Source of the DNA: CAZUVM01 sp964623885
Lineage (GTDB): Bacteria; Verrucomicrobiota; Verrucomicrobiia; Limisphaerales; UBA8199
Assembly (NCBI GenBank): GCA_964623885.1
Contig: CAZUVM010000221.1
Coordinates: forward strand, 1 to 40,543
Direction of reading: 5' to 3'
Length of the DNA stretch: 40,543 nucleotides
This document shows, in pieces, positions 1-8,111 of the stretch; position 1 is the first letter of the stretch, and each line of letters starts with the position of its first letter. A model generated the notes under the pieces. It saw nothing but the letters and a program-made list of their open reading frames with translations. It made no database searches and was not told the origin of the DNA. The position numbers and the translations under genes were made by a program.

Positions 1-117
1 CAGAATCGCTTCAAGCGGCGCGGCCAGTTTTGGACACGCCAGGGACTGGCAAACCTTGCCGCCCTCAAGCAAGCGCGCGAAAACAAACATTGGGAGGAAC
101 TCTGGTTTGTTGAGTAA
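1..117 (+). CDS. C-terminal tail of a truncated ORF, possibly an ISKra4/UPF0236-type transposase
   Basis: Frame 1 is open from the left edge to a TAA at 115-117 and encodes 38 residues, including RFKRRGQFWTRQG, then LAALKQARENKHW and a final EELWFVE. The pattern of a basic FKRRG segment, a tryptophan, a GxxxLxxL helix and a closing W-rich segment recalls the C-terminal ends of ISKra4 or UPF0236-like transposases, in which a similar 'RW...G...LL.LRA' block precedes the stop. This is a weak similarity judged by eye. No terminal inverted repeat could be identified downstream, and the 5' part lies outside the window. It could equally be the end of an ordinary hypothetical protein. Confidence 0.4.
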   Translation, partial: QNRFKRRGQFWTRQGLANLAALKQARENKHWEELWFVE

Positions 118-247
118 TGGTGGTACCGTCAAGATGCGCCCTCTTGGTATCTTGGTATCCCACTATTGGTTTGATGAGGTGTACCGTTCTGCTTTAATCG
201 AGTCGCATGGAGAGAAAGCTCGGAGTCCAGTATTCCTGTCCCGATCC

Positions 248-1051
248 ATGACCTCCAACCCGCAAAAGCGCTGCCCGGGACCTTTAGTCCGCCGGAACAC
301 AGGCGGCGCGGCAGGCTTTTGTCCAGTGCAGGCCGCGTTTACACTTATCGAGTTGCTGGTAGTGATCGCAATCATCGCGATCCTGGCGGCGCTGTTGCTG
401 CCGGCGCTCAGCAACGCCAAACAGTCCGCCTGCCGCGCGTCCTGCACCAGCAACCAGCACCAACTGCAGGTGGCCTGGCTCTTATACCTCGATGAACATA
501 ACGGTCGCCTGCCCCTTAATCGCGAATTCGGTAATCCGGGCAGCGATGGATGGTCCAACGATATCGTCCAGGTCGACACCACTCCCACAAACATCATCAA
601 AGGCAAACTCTACCCCGACACAAAGCATTTGGGGATTTATCGATGTCCCAGCGACAAATCGGTCATGCCGGGCACCAATTCGCTGCGATACCGGAGCTAC
701 TCGATGAACGATTGGCTTAACGGGTGGGCGCCGTTTTGGCCGTTACACGCCGCGTCTCGCATCGACGAGCTGAATCATCCTGCCCCGGCTGCGTCATTCT
801 GTTTCCTGGATGAGATGGAAGAAAGTATCGACAATCCATCCCTGGGCGTCTATCCGCCGGATAATTGGTCCTCGTGGAACCTGCCCGCCAGTCGGCACAA
901 GCGCGGCTGCGTGCTTTCATTTTGCGACGGCCATGTCGAATACTGGAAGTGGCGCGGCAGCAGCCTGCTGCAGTTTATCCAATACTATCTTCCGGTCTCT
1001 GTTAATGATCCGGACCTCAAGCGTGTCCAGGACGCGTGCCCAATGCTCTAA
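248..1051 (+). CDS. Type II secretion/type IV pilus-like pseudopilin with H-X9-DG motif
   Basis: This is a pseudopilin-like protein, expected to be processed by a prepilin peptidase and to sit in the inner membrane or a pseudopilus. The open frame begins at 56. I chose the ATG at 248 because it leaves a 30-residue basic leader before the processing site, giving 267 aa. The leader ends in QAA, followed by FTLIELLVVIAII; Glu35 corresponds to the conserved Glu5 of mature pilins and starts a roughly 20-residue hydrophobic helix. Near the C-terminus His217 is followed by exactly nine residues and then Asp227-Gly228, the H-X9-DG signature of large paralogous families in Verrucomicrobia and Planctomycetes. 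No other pilus gene is adjacent, so it is probably one of many dispersed paralogues. Its substrate or partner cannot be deduced. Confidence 0.85.
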   Translation: MTSNPQKRCPGPLVRRNTGGAAGFCPVQAAFTLIELLVVIAIIAILAALLLPALSNAKQSACRASCTSNQHQLQVAWLLYLDEHNGRLPLNREFGNPGSDGWSNDIVQVDTTPTNIIKGKLYPDTKHLGIYRCPSDKSVMPGTNSLRYRSYSMNDWLNGWAPFWPLHAASRIDELNHPAPAASFCFLDEMEESIDNPSLGVYPPDNWSSWNLPASRHKRGCVLSFCDGHVEYWKWRGSSLLQFIQYYLPVSVNDPDLKRVQDACPML

Positions 1052-1293
1052 CGGCAAGACCCCCGTGTCGCCAGCAGAACACAGTAAAAGTGCTTCATTG
1101 CAACAAGGGGATGGAAAACGAAAACCCCTCCTGGTCGTTCACGAAGTGCCTGGTCGGCGGCCGACTGAAGTCCACGCTTCACATAAAAGCTTAACTGCTG
1201 CGTGCCACGACTGCCCGCGCTCCGGTGCCGCTTTTATCTCGACCCGCATTCGGCTGGACGATATGGTCCCGCCCGCTGCACTCGAGGTGAATT

Positions 1294-1773
1294 ATGGATG
1301 AGTTATTGAAATTACTGCAGACGAACGCGCTGGAATCGCGTGAGAATCTGGCGCGCATGCTGGGCGTGCCACTGGCCGACATCAACGCCCGGATCGCCGA
1401 TTATGAAAAGCGCGGCGTCATCCGCGGCTACCAGGCCATCCTGAACGAGGATCAACTCGACCTGGACAAGGTCACTGCCGTCATCGAAGTGAAGGTAACA
1501 CCACAGCGCGAAGGCGGATTCGACACCATCGCCCACCGCATCAGCCGTTTTCCCGAGGTCAGCTCCGCCTATCTGATGAGCGGCACGTACGATCTGCTCC
1601 TCTTCGTCCAGGGGCGAAACTTGCGCGAGGTGGCGGCGTTCGTCAGCGAACGGCTCTCGCCGCTGGAAGGGGTGCTCTCCACCTCGACGCATTTCATGCT
1701 CAAGACTTACAAGCGATTGGGTGTTTTGATGCACCAGGAAAGCCCCGATGAACGGCTCAGCGTCTCTCCGTAA
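1294..1773 (+). CDS. Lrp/AsnC-family transcriptional regulator
   Basis: This 159-aa protein has the two-part layout of Lrp/AsnC (feast/famine) regulators. An N-terminal winged helix-turn-helix (about residues 8-48, including ENLARMLGV and the wing around RGVIRGY) is followed by a RAM ligand-binding domain (about 62-140, with VTAVIEVKV and the SGTYDLLLFV strand containing the typical G-x-YD). The ATG at 1294 follows a good ribosome-binding site, GAGGTGA at 1284-1290. The gene overlaps the next gene, an aminotransferase, by 26 bp, so the pair is probably co-transcribed and translationally coupled. The inferred role is control of that amino-acid enzyme, perhaps with an amino acid as effector. 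The effector itself is not visible. Confidence 0.9.
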   Translation: MDELLKLLQTNALESRENLARMLGVPLADINARIADYEKRGVIRGYQAILNEDQLDLDKVTAVIEVKVTPQREGGFDTIAHRISRFPEVSSAYLMSGTYDLLLFVQGRNLREVAAFVSERLSPLEGVLSTSTHFMLKTYKRLGVLMHQESPDERLSVSP

Positions 1774-2932
1774 TCGCCTCAACGCTACCGTGCGCGATAT
1801 CCCGCGCTCGGGCATCCGCGACTTCTTCGACATCGTCACGACGATGAAGGGCGTGATCAGCCTGGGCATCGGCGAACCGGATTTCGACACGCCCTGGCAT
1901 GTGCGCGAATCCACTGTGTTCGCGCTCGAACGGGGTGCTACTCATTACACCAGCAACCTGGGCTATCTCGAATTGCGCCGCGCACTCGCCCGCTATGTGC
2001 AACGTGTCTTTGGCGCCGAATACAACCCGGACAACGAGGTTTTAATCACCGTCGGCGTGAGCGAAGCGCTCGACCTGGCGTTGCGCGCTCTGCTCAACCC
2101 GGGCGATGAAGTGCTTTATCACGAGCCCTGTTACGTTTCCTACCGCGCCACCATCCTGTTCGCGCATGGCACGCCGCTGGCAGTCGAAACGCGCGCCGAA
2201 AACGGATTTCGCCTTACGCGGGCAATGCTCGAAGCGAAGGCCACGCCCCGGACAAAGGTGCTCATGTTGAATTTTCCCAATAATCCGACGGGCGGAGTGA
2301 TGGAACGGAGCGACCTGGAAGACATCGCCGCCTTTGCGCGCGAGCGCGATCTCATTGTCATCACTGACGAGATCTATGGGGAACTGACTTACGATGCGCC
2401 GCATACCAGCATTATCAGCCTGCCGGGGTTGCGCGATCGCACGATTTTCCTGCATGGCTTCTCCAAAGCCTGGGCCATGACCGGGTTTCGATTAGGTTAT
2501 GCCTGCGGGCCCGCCGAGCTGATCGAGGCGATGATGAAAATCCATCAATACACGATGCTCTGCGCGTCGTCTCTCAGCCAGAAGGCCGCCCTCGAAGCGT
2601 TGGCTCGTCCGGAAACCGATATAACGGAAATGGTGGACGAATACCGGCGACGCCGGAACTTCATCGCCGGTGCATTCGCCGAAATGGGGCTCGAATGCCA
2701 TCGGCCTTTGGGCGCGTTCTATGCCTTCCCGAGCGTGGCGAAATTCGGCATGCCGTCTCGTGATTTCGCTTTGAGATTCCTGCACGAGGAGAAAGTGGCG
2801 GTGGTGCCGGGCAACGCTTTTGGCGCATGCGGAGAAGGCTTCCTCCGTTGCGCCTATGCCACGAGCATGGAAAACATCAAGGAAGCCATGCGGCGGCTGG
2901 CGAAATTCACGGCCCGCCTCAGTTCGAAGTAA
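1748..2932 (+). CDS. PLP-dependent class I/II aminotransferase (AspC/PatA-like)
   Basis: This 394-aa cytoplasmic enzyme belongs to fold-type I aminotransferases, which move amino groups between amino acids and 2-oxoacids. Family landmarks are present: GIGEPDF near residue 41, NFPNNPTGG with Asn179, ITDEIY with the cofactor-ring Asp207, and the Schiff-base lysine Lys240 in FSKAWAMTGFRLGY. A C-terminal Arg in FLRCAYA is the likely carboxylate anchor. The N-terminal DIPRSGIRDFFDIV segment is typical of the PatA/AraT-like subgroup, whose members act on aspartate, aromatic amino acids or N-acetyl-diaminopimelate. Sequence alone does not settle the substrate. The start lies inside the upstream lrp-like gene, 26 bp before its stop, which suggests coupling to the regulator. 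purH follows after 9 bp and may share the transcript. Confidence 0.9.
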   Translation: MNGSASLRNRLNATVRDIPRSGIRDFFDIVTTMKGVISLGIGEPDFDTPWHVRESTVFALERGATHYTSNLGYLELRRALARYVQRVFGAEYNPDNEVLITVGVSEALDLALRALLNPGDEVLYHEPCYVSYRATILFAHGTPLAVETRAENGFRLTRAMLEAKATPRTKVLMLNFPNNPTGGVMERSDLEDIAAFARERDLIVITDEIYGELTYDAPHTSIISLPGLRDRTIFLHGFSKAWAMTGFRLGYACGPAELIEAMMKIHQYTMLCASSLSQKAALEALARPETDITEMVDEYRRRRNFIAGAFAEMGLECHRPLGAFYAFPSVAKFGMPSRDFALRFLHEEKVAVVPGNAFGACGEGFLRCAYATSMENIKEAMRRLAKFTARLSSK

Positions 2933-2941
2933 CCTTTTTGT

Positions 2942-4522
2942 ATGGAGCGAATGCAACGCGCCCTGCTTTCGGTGTCGGATAAAACCGGCCTGGTTCCGCT
3001 GGCCCGCGCCCTGGTAGCCGCGAATGTCCAATTGATTTCCACCGGCGGCACGGCCAAAGCCCTCCGCGAAGCGGGACTTCCGGTGACCGACCTGAGCGCT
3101 CACACCGGTTTTCCGGAAATGCTCGATGGCCGGGTCAAGACGCTGCATCCGAAAGTCCATGGCGGATTGCTCTTCGTCCGCGGCAAACCCGAGCACGAAG
3201 CCGCCATCCGCCAGCACGGCATCGACCCCATCGATTTAGTGGTCGTTAATTTGTACCCCTTCGAGCAGACCGTCGCGAAACCGGATGTGAGCCTGGAAGA
3301 AGCAATCGAGAACATCGATATCGGCGGCCCGTCCATGTTGCGAAGCGCGGCAAAGAATCATGCCAGCGTGACGGTCGTGGTTGACCCCGCCGATTATCCC
3401 AAGCTCATCGAGCAGGTGCAGGCGAACGGCAATACGACGCTGGAATTGCGGCAGCGGCTAGCGGTCAAAGTGTTCGCCCGCACCGCAGTTTATGATGGGG
3501 CTATTGCGAAGCACCTCGCCAAGGAATTCGGGCCTGCTGAGTCGGCGACAGGCGCCGCAGGACAGAGTGCTTCAACACTTGGGCCGCAACTGGCATTGGG
3601 AGCGCCGCTCGCCCAAGTGCTGCGCTATGGGGAGAACCCTCATCAAAAAGCAGCCCTTTACGGCCGGTTTCGGGAATTCTTCCAGCAGCTTCATGGGAAG
3701 GAGCTTTCCTATAACAACCTGCTCGACCTAACGGCTGCGGCAGACCTGATCGACGAGTTTTCAAGCGATCCTCCGACGCTCGCGATCCTCAAGCACACGA
3801 ATCCCTGCGGTGTCGGCCAGGGCGCCGGCTTGCGCGAAGCGTGGGACAAAGCCTTTGCTACGGATCGCCAGGCTCCGTTTGGCGGCATCATTGCCGTTAA
3901 TCGCCAACTCGATTTGGCTGTTGCCGAGGCTATCTCGGAAATCTTCAGCGAAGTGATCATCGCGCCCGACTTTGCTCCGGACGCTTTGGCGCTGCTGCAA
4001 AAAAAGAAAAACCTACGGCTGCTCAAAATGCTCCAGTCACCGCGCACGGATGGTTTCCTGGAAGTGCGCAGCGTGGGCGCGGGATCATTCCTGGTGCAGG
4101 AACCCGACCCGAAAACCGGATCGGAAGAAAGCTGGAAGACCGTTACGCGCCGCCAGCCAAGCGATAGCGAACGTCAAGCCATGCGCTTCGGCTGGCGCGT
4201 CGCCAAACACGTTAAGTCAAACGCGATCGTTTATGCCGCGGCCGATCGCACCCTGGGTATCGGCGCAGGCCAAATGAGCCGGGTCGATGCCAGCCGGATC
4301 GCCGTTTGGAAAGCCAGCGAGGCCGCGCTGTCGCTCAAGGGCAGCGTGGTTTGCAGCGACGCATTCTTTCCGTTCGCAGATGGCCTCATAGCCGCAGCCG
4401 AAGCTGGCGCGACCGCTGCCATCCAACCCGGAGGTTCTGTTCGCGACCCGGAGGTCATCGCCGCCGCCAACGAACGGAACGTCGCCATGGTGTTTACGGG
4501 CCGCCGTCACTTCCGCCATTAG
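2942..4522 (+). CDS. purH: Bifunctional AICAR transformylase/IMP cyclohydrolase PurH
   Basis: PurH catalyses the last two steps of de novo purine synthesis: formylation of AICAR by 10-formyl-THF, then ring closure to IMP. The 526-aa length is normal. The N-terminal MGS-like cyclohydrolase domain starts with RALLSVSDKTG and contains the GRVKTLHPKVHGGLL signature. The C-terminal transformylase domain carries ILKHTNPCG with Lys284-His285, matching the catalytic Lys-His pair of the family, and ends in GSVRDPEV and VFTGRRHFRH. Two in-frame ATGs are possible, at 2942 and 2951; the second gives the usual short N-terminus, and neither has a well-spaced Shine-Dalgarno. It follows the aminotransferase by 9 bp. 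No other pur genes lie in the window. Confidence 0.97.
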   Translation: MERMQRALLSVSDKTGLVPLARALVAANVQLISTGGTAKALREAGLPVTDLSAHTGFPEMLDGRVKTLHPKVHGGLLFVRGKPEHEAAIRQHGIDPIDLVVVNLYPFEQTVAKPDVSLEEAIENIDIGGPSMLRSAAKNHASVTVVVDPADYPKLIEQVQANGNTTLELRQRLAVKVFARTAVYDGAIAKHLAKEFGPAESATGAAGQSASTLGPQLALGAPLAQVLRYGENPHQKAALYGRFREFFQQLHGKELSYNNLLDLTAAADLIDEFSSDPPTLAILKHTNPCGVGQGAGLREAWDKAFATDRQAPFGGIIAVNRQLDLAVAEAISEIFSEVIIAPDFAPDALALLQKKKNLRLLKMLQSPRTDGFLEVRSVGAGSFLVQEPDPKTGSEESWKTVTRRQPSDSERQAMRFGWRVAKHVKSNAIVYAAADRTLGIGAGQMSRVDASRIAVWKASEAALSLKGSVVCSDAFFPFADGLIAAAEAGATAAIQPGGSVRDPEVIAAANERNVAMVFTGRRHFRH

Positions 4523-4540
4523 CCCCGGCAGACCGATCGC

Positions 4541-4569
4541 TCGACACAGTAATCTTTGTTTATTATACT
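4541..4569 (+). promoter_or_regulatory. Candidate sigma70-type promoter giving a leaderless fur-family mRNA
   Basis: TCGACA (4541-4546) and TATACT (4564-4569) match the -35 and -10 consensus at four and five of six bases and are separated by exactly 17 bp. Transcription would start about seven bases after the -10 box, at 4575-4577, which coincides with the ATG at 4576. No Shine-Dalgarno sequence precedes that ATG (the bases are TTGGCCC). Together these suggest a leaderless transcript. This is inferred from spacing only. Confidence 0.55.
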
Positions 4570-4575
4570 TGGCCC

Positions 4576-5046
4576 ATGAGAGACGCCGAACCAGGGGCAA
4601 AACAACGGTTCATGGAATTCCTGGCCGGAAAACGTCTCCGCTTGACCGCTCAACGCCGAGCGATCCTCGACAGTGCCTTCAGCACCAATCGCCACTTCAC
4701 CGCGGATGAGTTGCTTGCCTGGGCCCATCGCCGTGATCGCTCGGTGTCCCGCGCCACGGTTTACCGGACCTTGCCTTTGCTCACGGAAAGCGGGCTCGTG
4801 CGCGAGATGGATTTTGGCCAGGATCGTAAGTTCTACGATCCCAATTACGCAGAGCACCCGCGGCACAATCACATCATCTGCCAGGATTGCCAGAAGATCA
4901 TCGAGTTCGAGAGCGAAAAGATCGAACAACTGGAAAACGACATCAGCGCCAAGCTCGGCTTTTCTGTCAAGGCGCACCGGCTGCAAATAACCGCGCATTG
5001 TGACGAGTTCCAGCGGGCGGGAACTTGCCACAAAAAATTGGAGTAA
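4576..5046 (+). CDS. Fur-family metal- or peroxide-responsive repressor
   Basis: Fur-family proteins are dimeric DNA-binding repressors using Fe, Zn, Mn or peroxide as signal. This one is 156 aa. The winged helix covers about residues 20-80, with LTAQRRAIL, the recognition helix region SRATVYRTLPLL and ESGLVREMDFG. The dimerisation domain has the metal-binding cluster H94-x-x-H97-x-H99 followed by C102-x-x-C105, plus H134. The usual second CxxC is not intact: only single cysteines C142 and C151 remain, so the structural zinc site may be altered. The frame is open upstream to 4306, but the ATG at 4576 fits the family N-terminus and lies outside purH. It has its own candidate promoter. Fur, PerR and Zur cannot be told apart safely here. 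Confidence 0.9.
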   Translation: MRDAEPGAKQRFMEFLAGKRLRLTAQRRAILDSAFSTNRHFTADELLAWAHRRDRSVSRATVYRTLPLLTESGLVREMDFGQDRKFYDPNYAEHPRHNHIICQDCQKIIEFESEKIEQLENDISAKLGFSVKAHRLQITAHCDEFQRAGTCHKKLE

Positions 5047-5087
5047 TTCCTCCGTCGCGCCTTCGGTCCACGGTTATCGGCTAATGC

Positions 5088-6110
5088 ATGACAGCCAAAA
5101 CCCAGTACAACGCGGAAATCCTGTCGACCGAAACTCCCGCGTTATTTGATGCGGCAGTGAACCGTGCAGCCGAACTCCTCAAGGGCGGGCAGGTTGTGGC
5201 CTTGCCCACGGAGACTGTGTACGGCCTGGCGGCCAACGCCCTCGATTCGGCCGCCGTGGCACGAATCTTTAAAATCAAGAACCGGCCTGCACATAACCCC
5301 ATCATCGTGCATGTGGCGGATGAGCCGATGGCCCAGCGTTGTGTTTCAGAGTGGCCGGAGTTGGCCGGCAAGTTGGCCCGCGCTTTTTGGCCCGGACCGC
5401 TGACTATGGTCCTGCCCAAGTCGGACAACATCCCGGACCTGGTTACGGCCGGGGGCCGTACCGTTGGTGTCCGTTGGCCAAGCCACCCGTTCATTCAAGC
5501 CGTAATCCGTGCCTGTGGGTTCCCGCTGGCGGCGCCCAGCGCCAACCCTTCCAACCAGCTTTCGCCCACCAACGCACGGCACGTTCAACGCCATCTCGGG
5601 AACACCATTCCGCTTATCATCGACGGCGGCCAGTCCCAGGTGGGAATTGAATCAACAGTCCTGGATGTTTTGACCAGTCCGCCAAGGTTGTTGCGCCCAG
5701 GCATAATACACGAACAGGCGCTCAGGGCAGTCATTGGAGATCTCCGGACCGAGTCCAGCAGACCGAGCGGAATTCTGAAGAGCCCCGGCCTGCTGCGAAA
5801 ACATTATGCGCCCAAAGCAAGGCTGATAGTCTGGTCGTGGCATGATGACCATGAATTACGCGCACTGAGCGCGGAACGCGGGCTGCCGATCCAAAAGACC
5901 TGTGTCGTAGCGCATACGCGGGTGCCTTCCCAGCATGACTTTGCCCGGGTTTCCGTCATACCCCATGACCCGGACGCTTTTGCGCGGGCGCTTTACGCCG
6001 AGTTGCACGAGTGTGACGAAGCCGGGGCTCAGTTCATCGTGGTCGAAGCGCCGCCCGAAACCAGTGAATGGCGCGCGGTCCGAGATCGTCTGAACAGGGC
6101 GGCCTCGTAG
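5088..6110 (+). CDS. tsaC: L-threonylcarbamoyladenylate synthase, Sua5 type
   Basis: This enzyme makes threonylcarbamoyl-AMP from threonine, bicarbonate and ATP, the first step of the t6A37 modification in tRNAs reading ANN codons. The YrdC-like domain (about residues 20-210) shows ALPTETVYGLA, the substrate-binding KIKNRP (62-67), HNPIIVH, FWPGPLTMVL and the AAPSANPSNQLSPT block with Ser151. The protein is 340 aa, longer than the roughly 190 aa of short TsaC. A linker (SPGLLRKHYAPKA, about 232-244) leads to a C-terminal Sua5 domain, so it is the long form. The ATG at 5088 has no strong Shine-Dalgarno. It follows the fur-like gene by 41 bp. The partners TsaB, TsaD and TsaE are not in the window. 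Confidence 0.93.
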   Translation: MTAKTQYNAEILSTETPALFDAAVNRAAELLKGGQVVALPTETVYGLAANALDSAAVARIFKIKNRPAHNPIIVHVADEPMAQRCVSEWPELAGKLARAFWPGPLTMVLPKSDNIPDLVTAGGRTVGVRWPSHPFIQAVIRACGFPLAAPSANPSNQLSPTNARHVQRHLGNTIPLIIDGGQSQVGIESTVLDVLTSPPRLLRPGIIHEQALRAVIGDLRTESSRPSGILKSPGLLRKHYAPKARLIVWSWHDDHELRALSAERGLPIQKTCVVAHTRVPSQHDFARVSVIPHDPDAFARALYAELHECDEAGAQFIVVEAPPETSEWRAVRDRLNRAAS

Positions 6111-6263
6111 CGCTGTTGCATGGTACACGAGTGGAACGTCTCGGGCTGTGGCCGGTCCAAATCCAGAGTTTTGGCGGCTGCAGTTTTGGCTGGGATAAGT
6201 TGTTCCGGCTGAAGCCTCACGATTGTTTGACGAAATGACACACATACTCCAATCTTCCGCCCC

Positions 6264-7871
6264 ATGAAACTGATAGGGATGCTGTTGGTTCTGGCCGGCA
6301 CGATCGGCGCCGCGCTGGGTCAGACGAACGCGACGGCGCAGGTCCGCCACTTGTCACTGCAGGAGGCAATCCAACTGGCATTGCAGCACAACCTCGATTT
6401 GCGCGTCGATCGCTATAACCCGCAGATCTCCCTCTATAACCTGCGCGCTAACTATGGCGATTATGATCCGAATCTGAACCTCTCCGGCTCCCACAACCAT
6501 AACGAGAGCGGCACACAATTGTTCGGTTCCTTGATTGCGCCGGGTTCGGTAAGTGATTCTGACCAATTTAGCGGCACCCTGAACGGCCTGCTCCCCTGGG
6601 GTACTACCTACACCGTGGGCACGCTCTCTCCGTTCGTCGATACCGTAAATTATCGTACCGTCCCTTTCAACACTTCTACCGTGCAGGGATTCACCACGAA
6701 CTTTTTTACCCCGATTACCAATCTCCAACCGGTCTTCGTCCGTACGACTAACTTTGTCCAGGGACTGGACACCGTACCGTTCGCAAACACCTCGGCCCGG
6801 CTCGGATTCCAGGTCGCCCAACCCCTGCTCAAGAACTTCTGGATCGATTCAACGCGCCTCAATATCCAGGTCGGCAAGAATCGCCTCAAGTACAGCGAAT
6901 TGACCCTGAAGTTGCAGATCATGCAAACCATCACCACGCTCGAACAGGCCTACTTCGATCTCATCTATAACCGGGAAAACGTCCTGGTCCAGCAGAAGGC
7001 CGTCGAATTGGCAGAACGCCTCGTAGCCGAAAACAAAAAGCGGCTCGAAGTCGGCGCCCTGGCTCCCCTCGACCTCCAGTCCGCCGAAGCCCAAGCCGCC
7101 TCATCCCGCGCCGCCGTGATCCAGGCCCAAACCACCCTCGGCACCTCCGAAAGAGTCCTTAAAGCCTTGATCACCGACGAATACCGCTCCCAGTGGGCCA
7201 CCGTAACCCTCGATCCCAGTGGCACTCTTCAGGCCCCGCCTCCCGTTGTCGATCTCCAGGACAGTTGGAGCAAAGGCCTGTCCGACCGACCCGACCTCCT
7301 CCAGGCCAAACTCGACGTCGAAAAGCAAGGCATCCAGCTCAAATACGATAAAAACCAACTCCTGCCTGAACTCGATGTCGTCGGCAGCTTCGGCTACAAC
7401 GGCTCCGGCAATGTCTACAGTGATGCACTCTACGATCTCCAGCAATTCGATCGCAAATTCTACTCCTACGGCGGCCAGTTGACCGTCCCGCTATCACGCA
7501 CGCGCGTTCGTAATGTTTACAAGGCGGACAAAGCCTCCATGGAACAGTTCGTCCTCACCCTCAAAAAACTGGAACAAACTATCATGATCCAGATCGATAA
7601 TGATATCGGCACCGTCCGCGCGAACTACGACCAGGTCCAGGCCACCCGCGCCGCGCGGCAATACGAAGAGGCGGCCCTCGACGCGGAACAAAAGAAACTC
7701 GAAAGCGGCAAAAGCACGACCTACACTGTCCTTCAGGTCCAACGCGACCTCACCACCGCCCGCGGCAACGAAATCCAGGCCCTCGACAACTACAACAAGA
7801 GCCTTTCCCAGCTCAGCCTCGACGAAGGCTCAACCCTCGATCGCCTCGGCATCGACATCAACGGTAAGTAG
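6264..7871 (+). CDS. TolC-family outer-membrane efflux/secretion channel
   Basis: TolC-like proteins form trimeric channels through the outer membrane for tripartite pumps and type I secretion. This 535-aa protein starts with a signal peptide (MKLIGMLLVLAGTIGAALG, cleavage near residue 20) followed directly by LSLQEAIQLALQHNLDL, the usual first helix of the family. Long helical stretches around QQKAVELAERLVAENKKRLEVGALAPLDL and KLESGKSTTYTVLQVQRDL contain the paired 'LE.G......L' motifs of the two outer-membrane-factor repeats. A roughly 90-residue region rich in Asn, Thr and Phe (about 85-180) is probably an enlarged extracellular or beta-barrel part. No membrane-fusion or RND/ABC partner is adjacent, so its pump is encoded elsewhere. 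Confidence 0.9.
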   Translation: MKLIGMLLVLAGTIGAALGQTNATAQVRHLSLQEAIQLALQHNLDLRVDRYNPQISLYNLRANYGDYDPNLNLSGSHNHNESGTQLFGSLIAPGSVSDSDQFSGTLNGLLPWGTTYTVGTLSPFVDTVNYRTVPFNTSTVQGFTTNFFTPITNLQPVFVRTTNFVQGLDTVPFANTSARLGFQVAQPLLKNFWIDSTRLNIQVGKNRLKYSELTLKLQIMQTITTLEQAYFDLIYNRENVLVQQKAVELAERLVAENKKRLEVGALAPLDLQSAEAQAASSRAAVIQAQTTLGTSERVLKALITDEYRSQWATVTLDPSGTLQAPPPVVDLQDSWSKGLSDRPDLLQAKLDVEKQGIQLKYDKNQLLPELDVVGSFGYNGSGNVYSDALYDLQQFDRKFYSYGGQLTVPLSRTRVRNVYKADKASMEQFVLTLKKLEQTIMIQIDNDIGTVRANYDQVQATRAARQYEEAALDAEQKKLESGKSTTYTVLQVQRDLTTARGNEIQALDNYNKSLSQLSLDEGSTLDRLGIDINGK

Positions 7872-7924
7872 CCCTGCTTCCGCACGCGCATTGCGATCAT
7901 GAACCCAACCTGTGCTGTTTGCTT

Positions 7925-7966
7925 CTCCCTCACCCCATCCGATGGGGAGAGGGTCGGGGGGAGGGG
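7925..7966 (+). repeat. Palindromic G/C-rich intergenic repeat, family A, copy 1
   Basis: The core pairs CCCCATC with GATGGGG, followed by the purine-rich tail AGAGGGTCGGGGGGAGGGG. A nearly identical copy lies at 9748-9788 and a partial one at 32778-32799. It sits 53 bp after the tolC-like stop, so it could also act as an mRNA 3'-end or REP-like structure. There is no T-tract. Confidence 0.75.
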
Positions 7967-7979
7967 ACCGTTGCTCTCG

Positions 7980-8016
7980 TTCGACGTTGGACGTTGAGCG
8001 TTGGAAGTTCGACGTT
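7980..8016 (+). repeat. Degenerate GACGTT/GACGTTC tandem repeat
   Basis: Nine-base units TTCGACGTT occur at 7980-7988 and 8008-8016, separated by related GGACGTTGAGCGTTGG sequence, with a further degenerate extension to about 8030. It is non-coding. The minus-strand ORF over it is a translation of the repeat. The stretch 7872-8111 otherwise holds only repeat copy A. Confidence 0.6.
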
Positions 8017-8111
8017 CGAGCTTCGGGTTCATGGAAAGTGTAGGGGTGAGGGGAATTTCTTCCTCGCCTTGCTTTCTTGATTCATCGCGAGGGAGACAGT
8101 TCCGGCTTGCT

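Noticed and set aside
1105..1131. AGGGG/CCCCT hairpin after the pseudopilin gene as a terminator
   Set aside because: The stem is short and no T-tract follows, so the evidence is too weak.
4500..4576. Fur box overlapping the fur-family promoter
   Set aside because: No GATAATGATAATCATTATC-like symmetry is present; only the core promoter can be supported.
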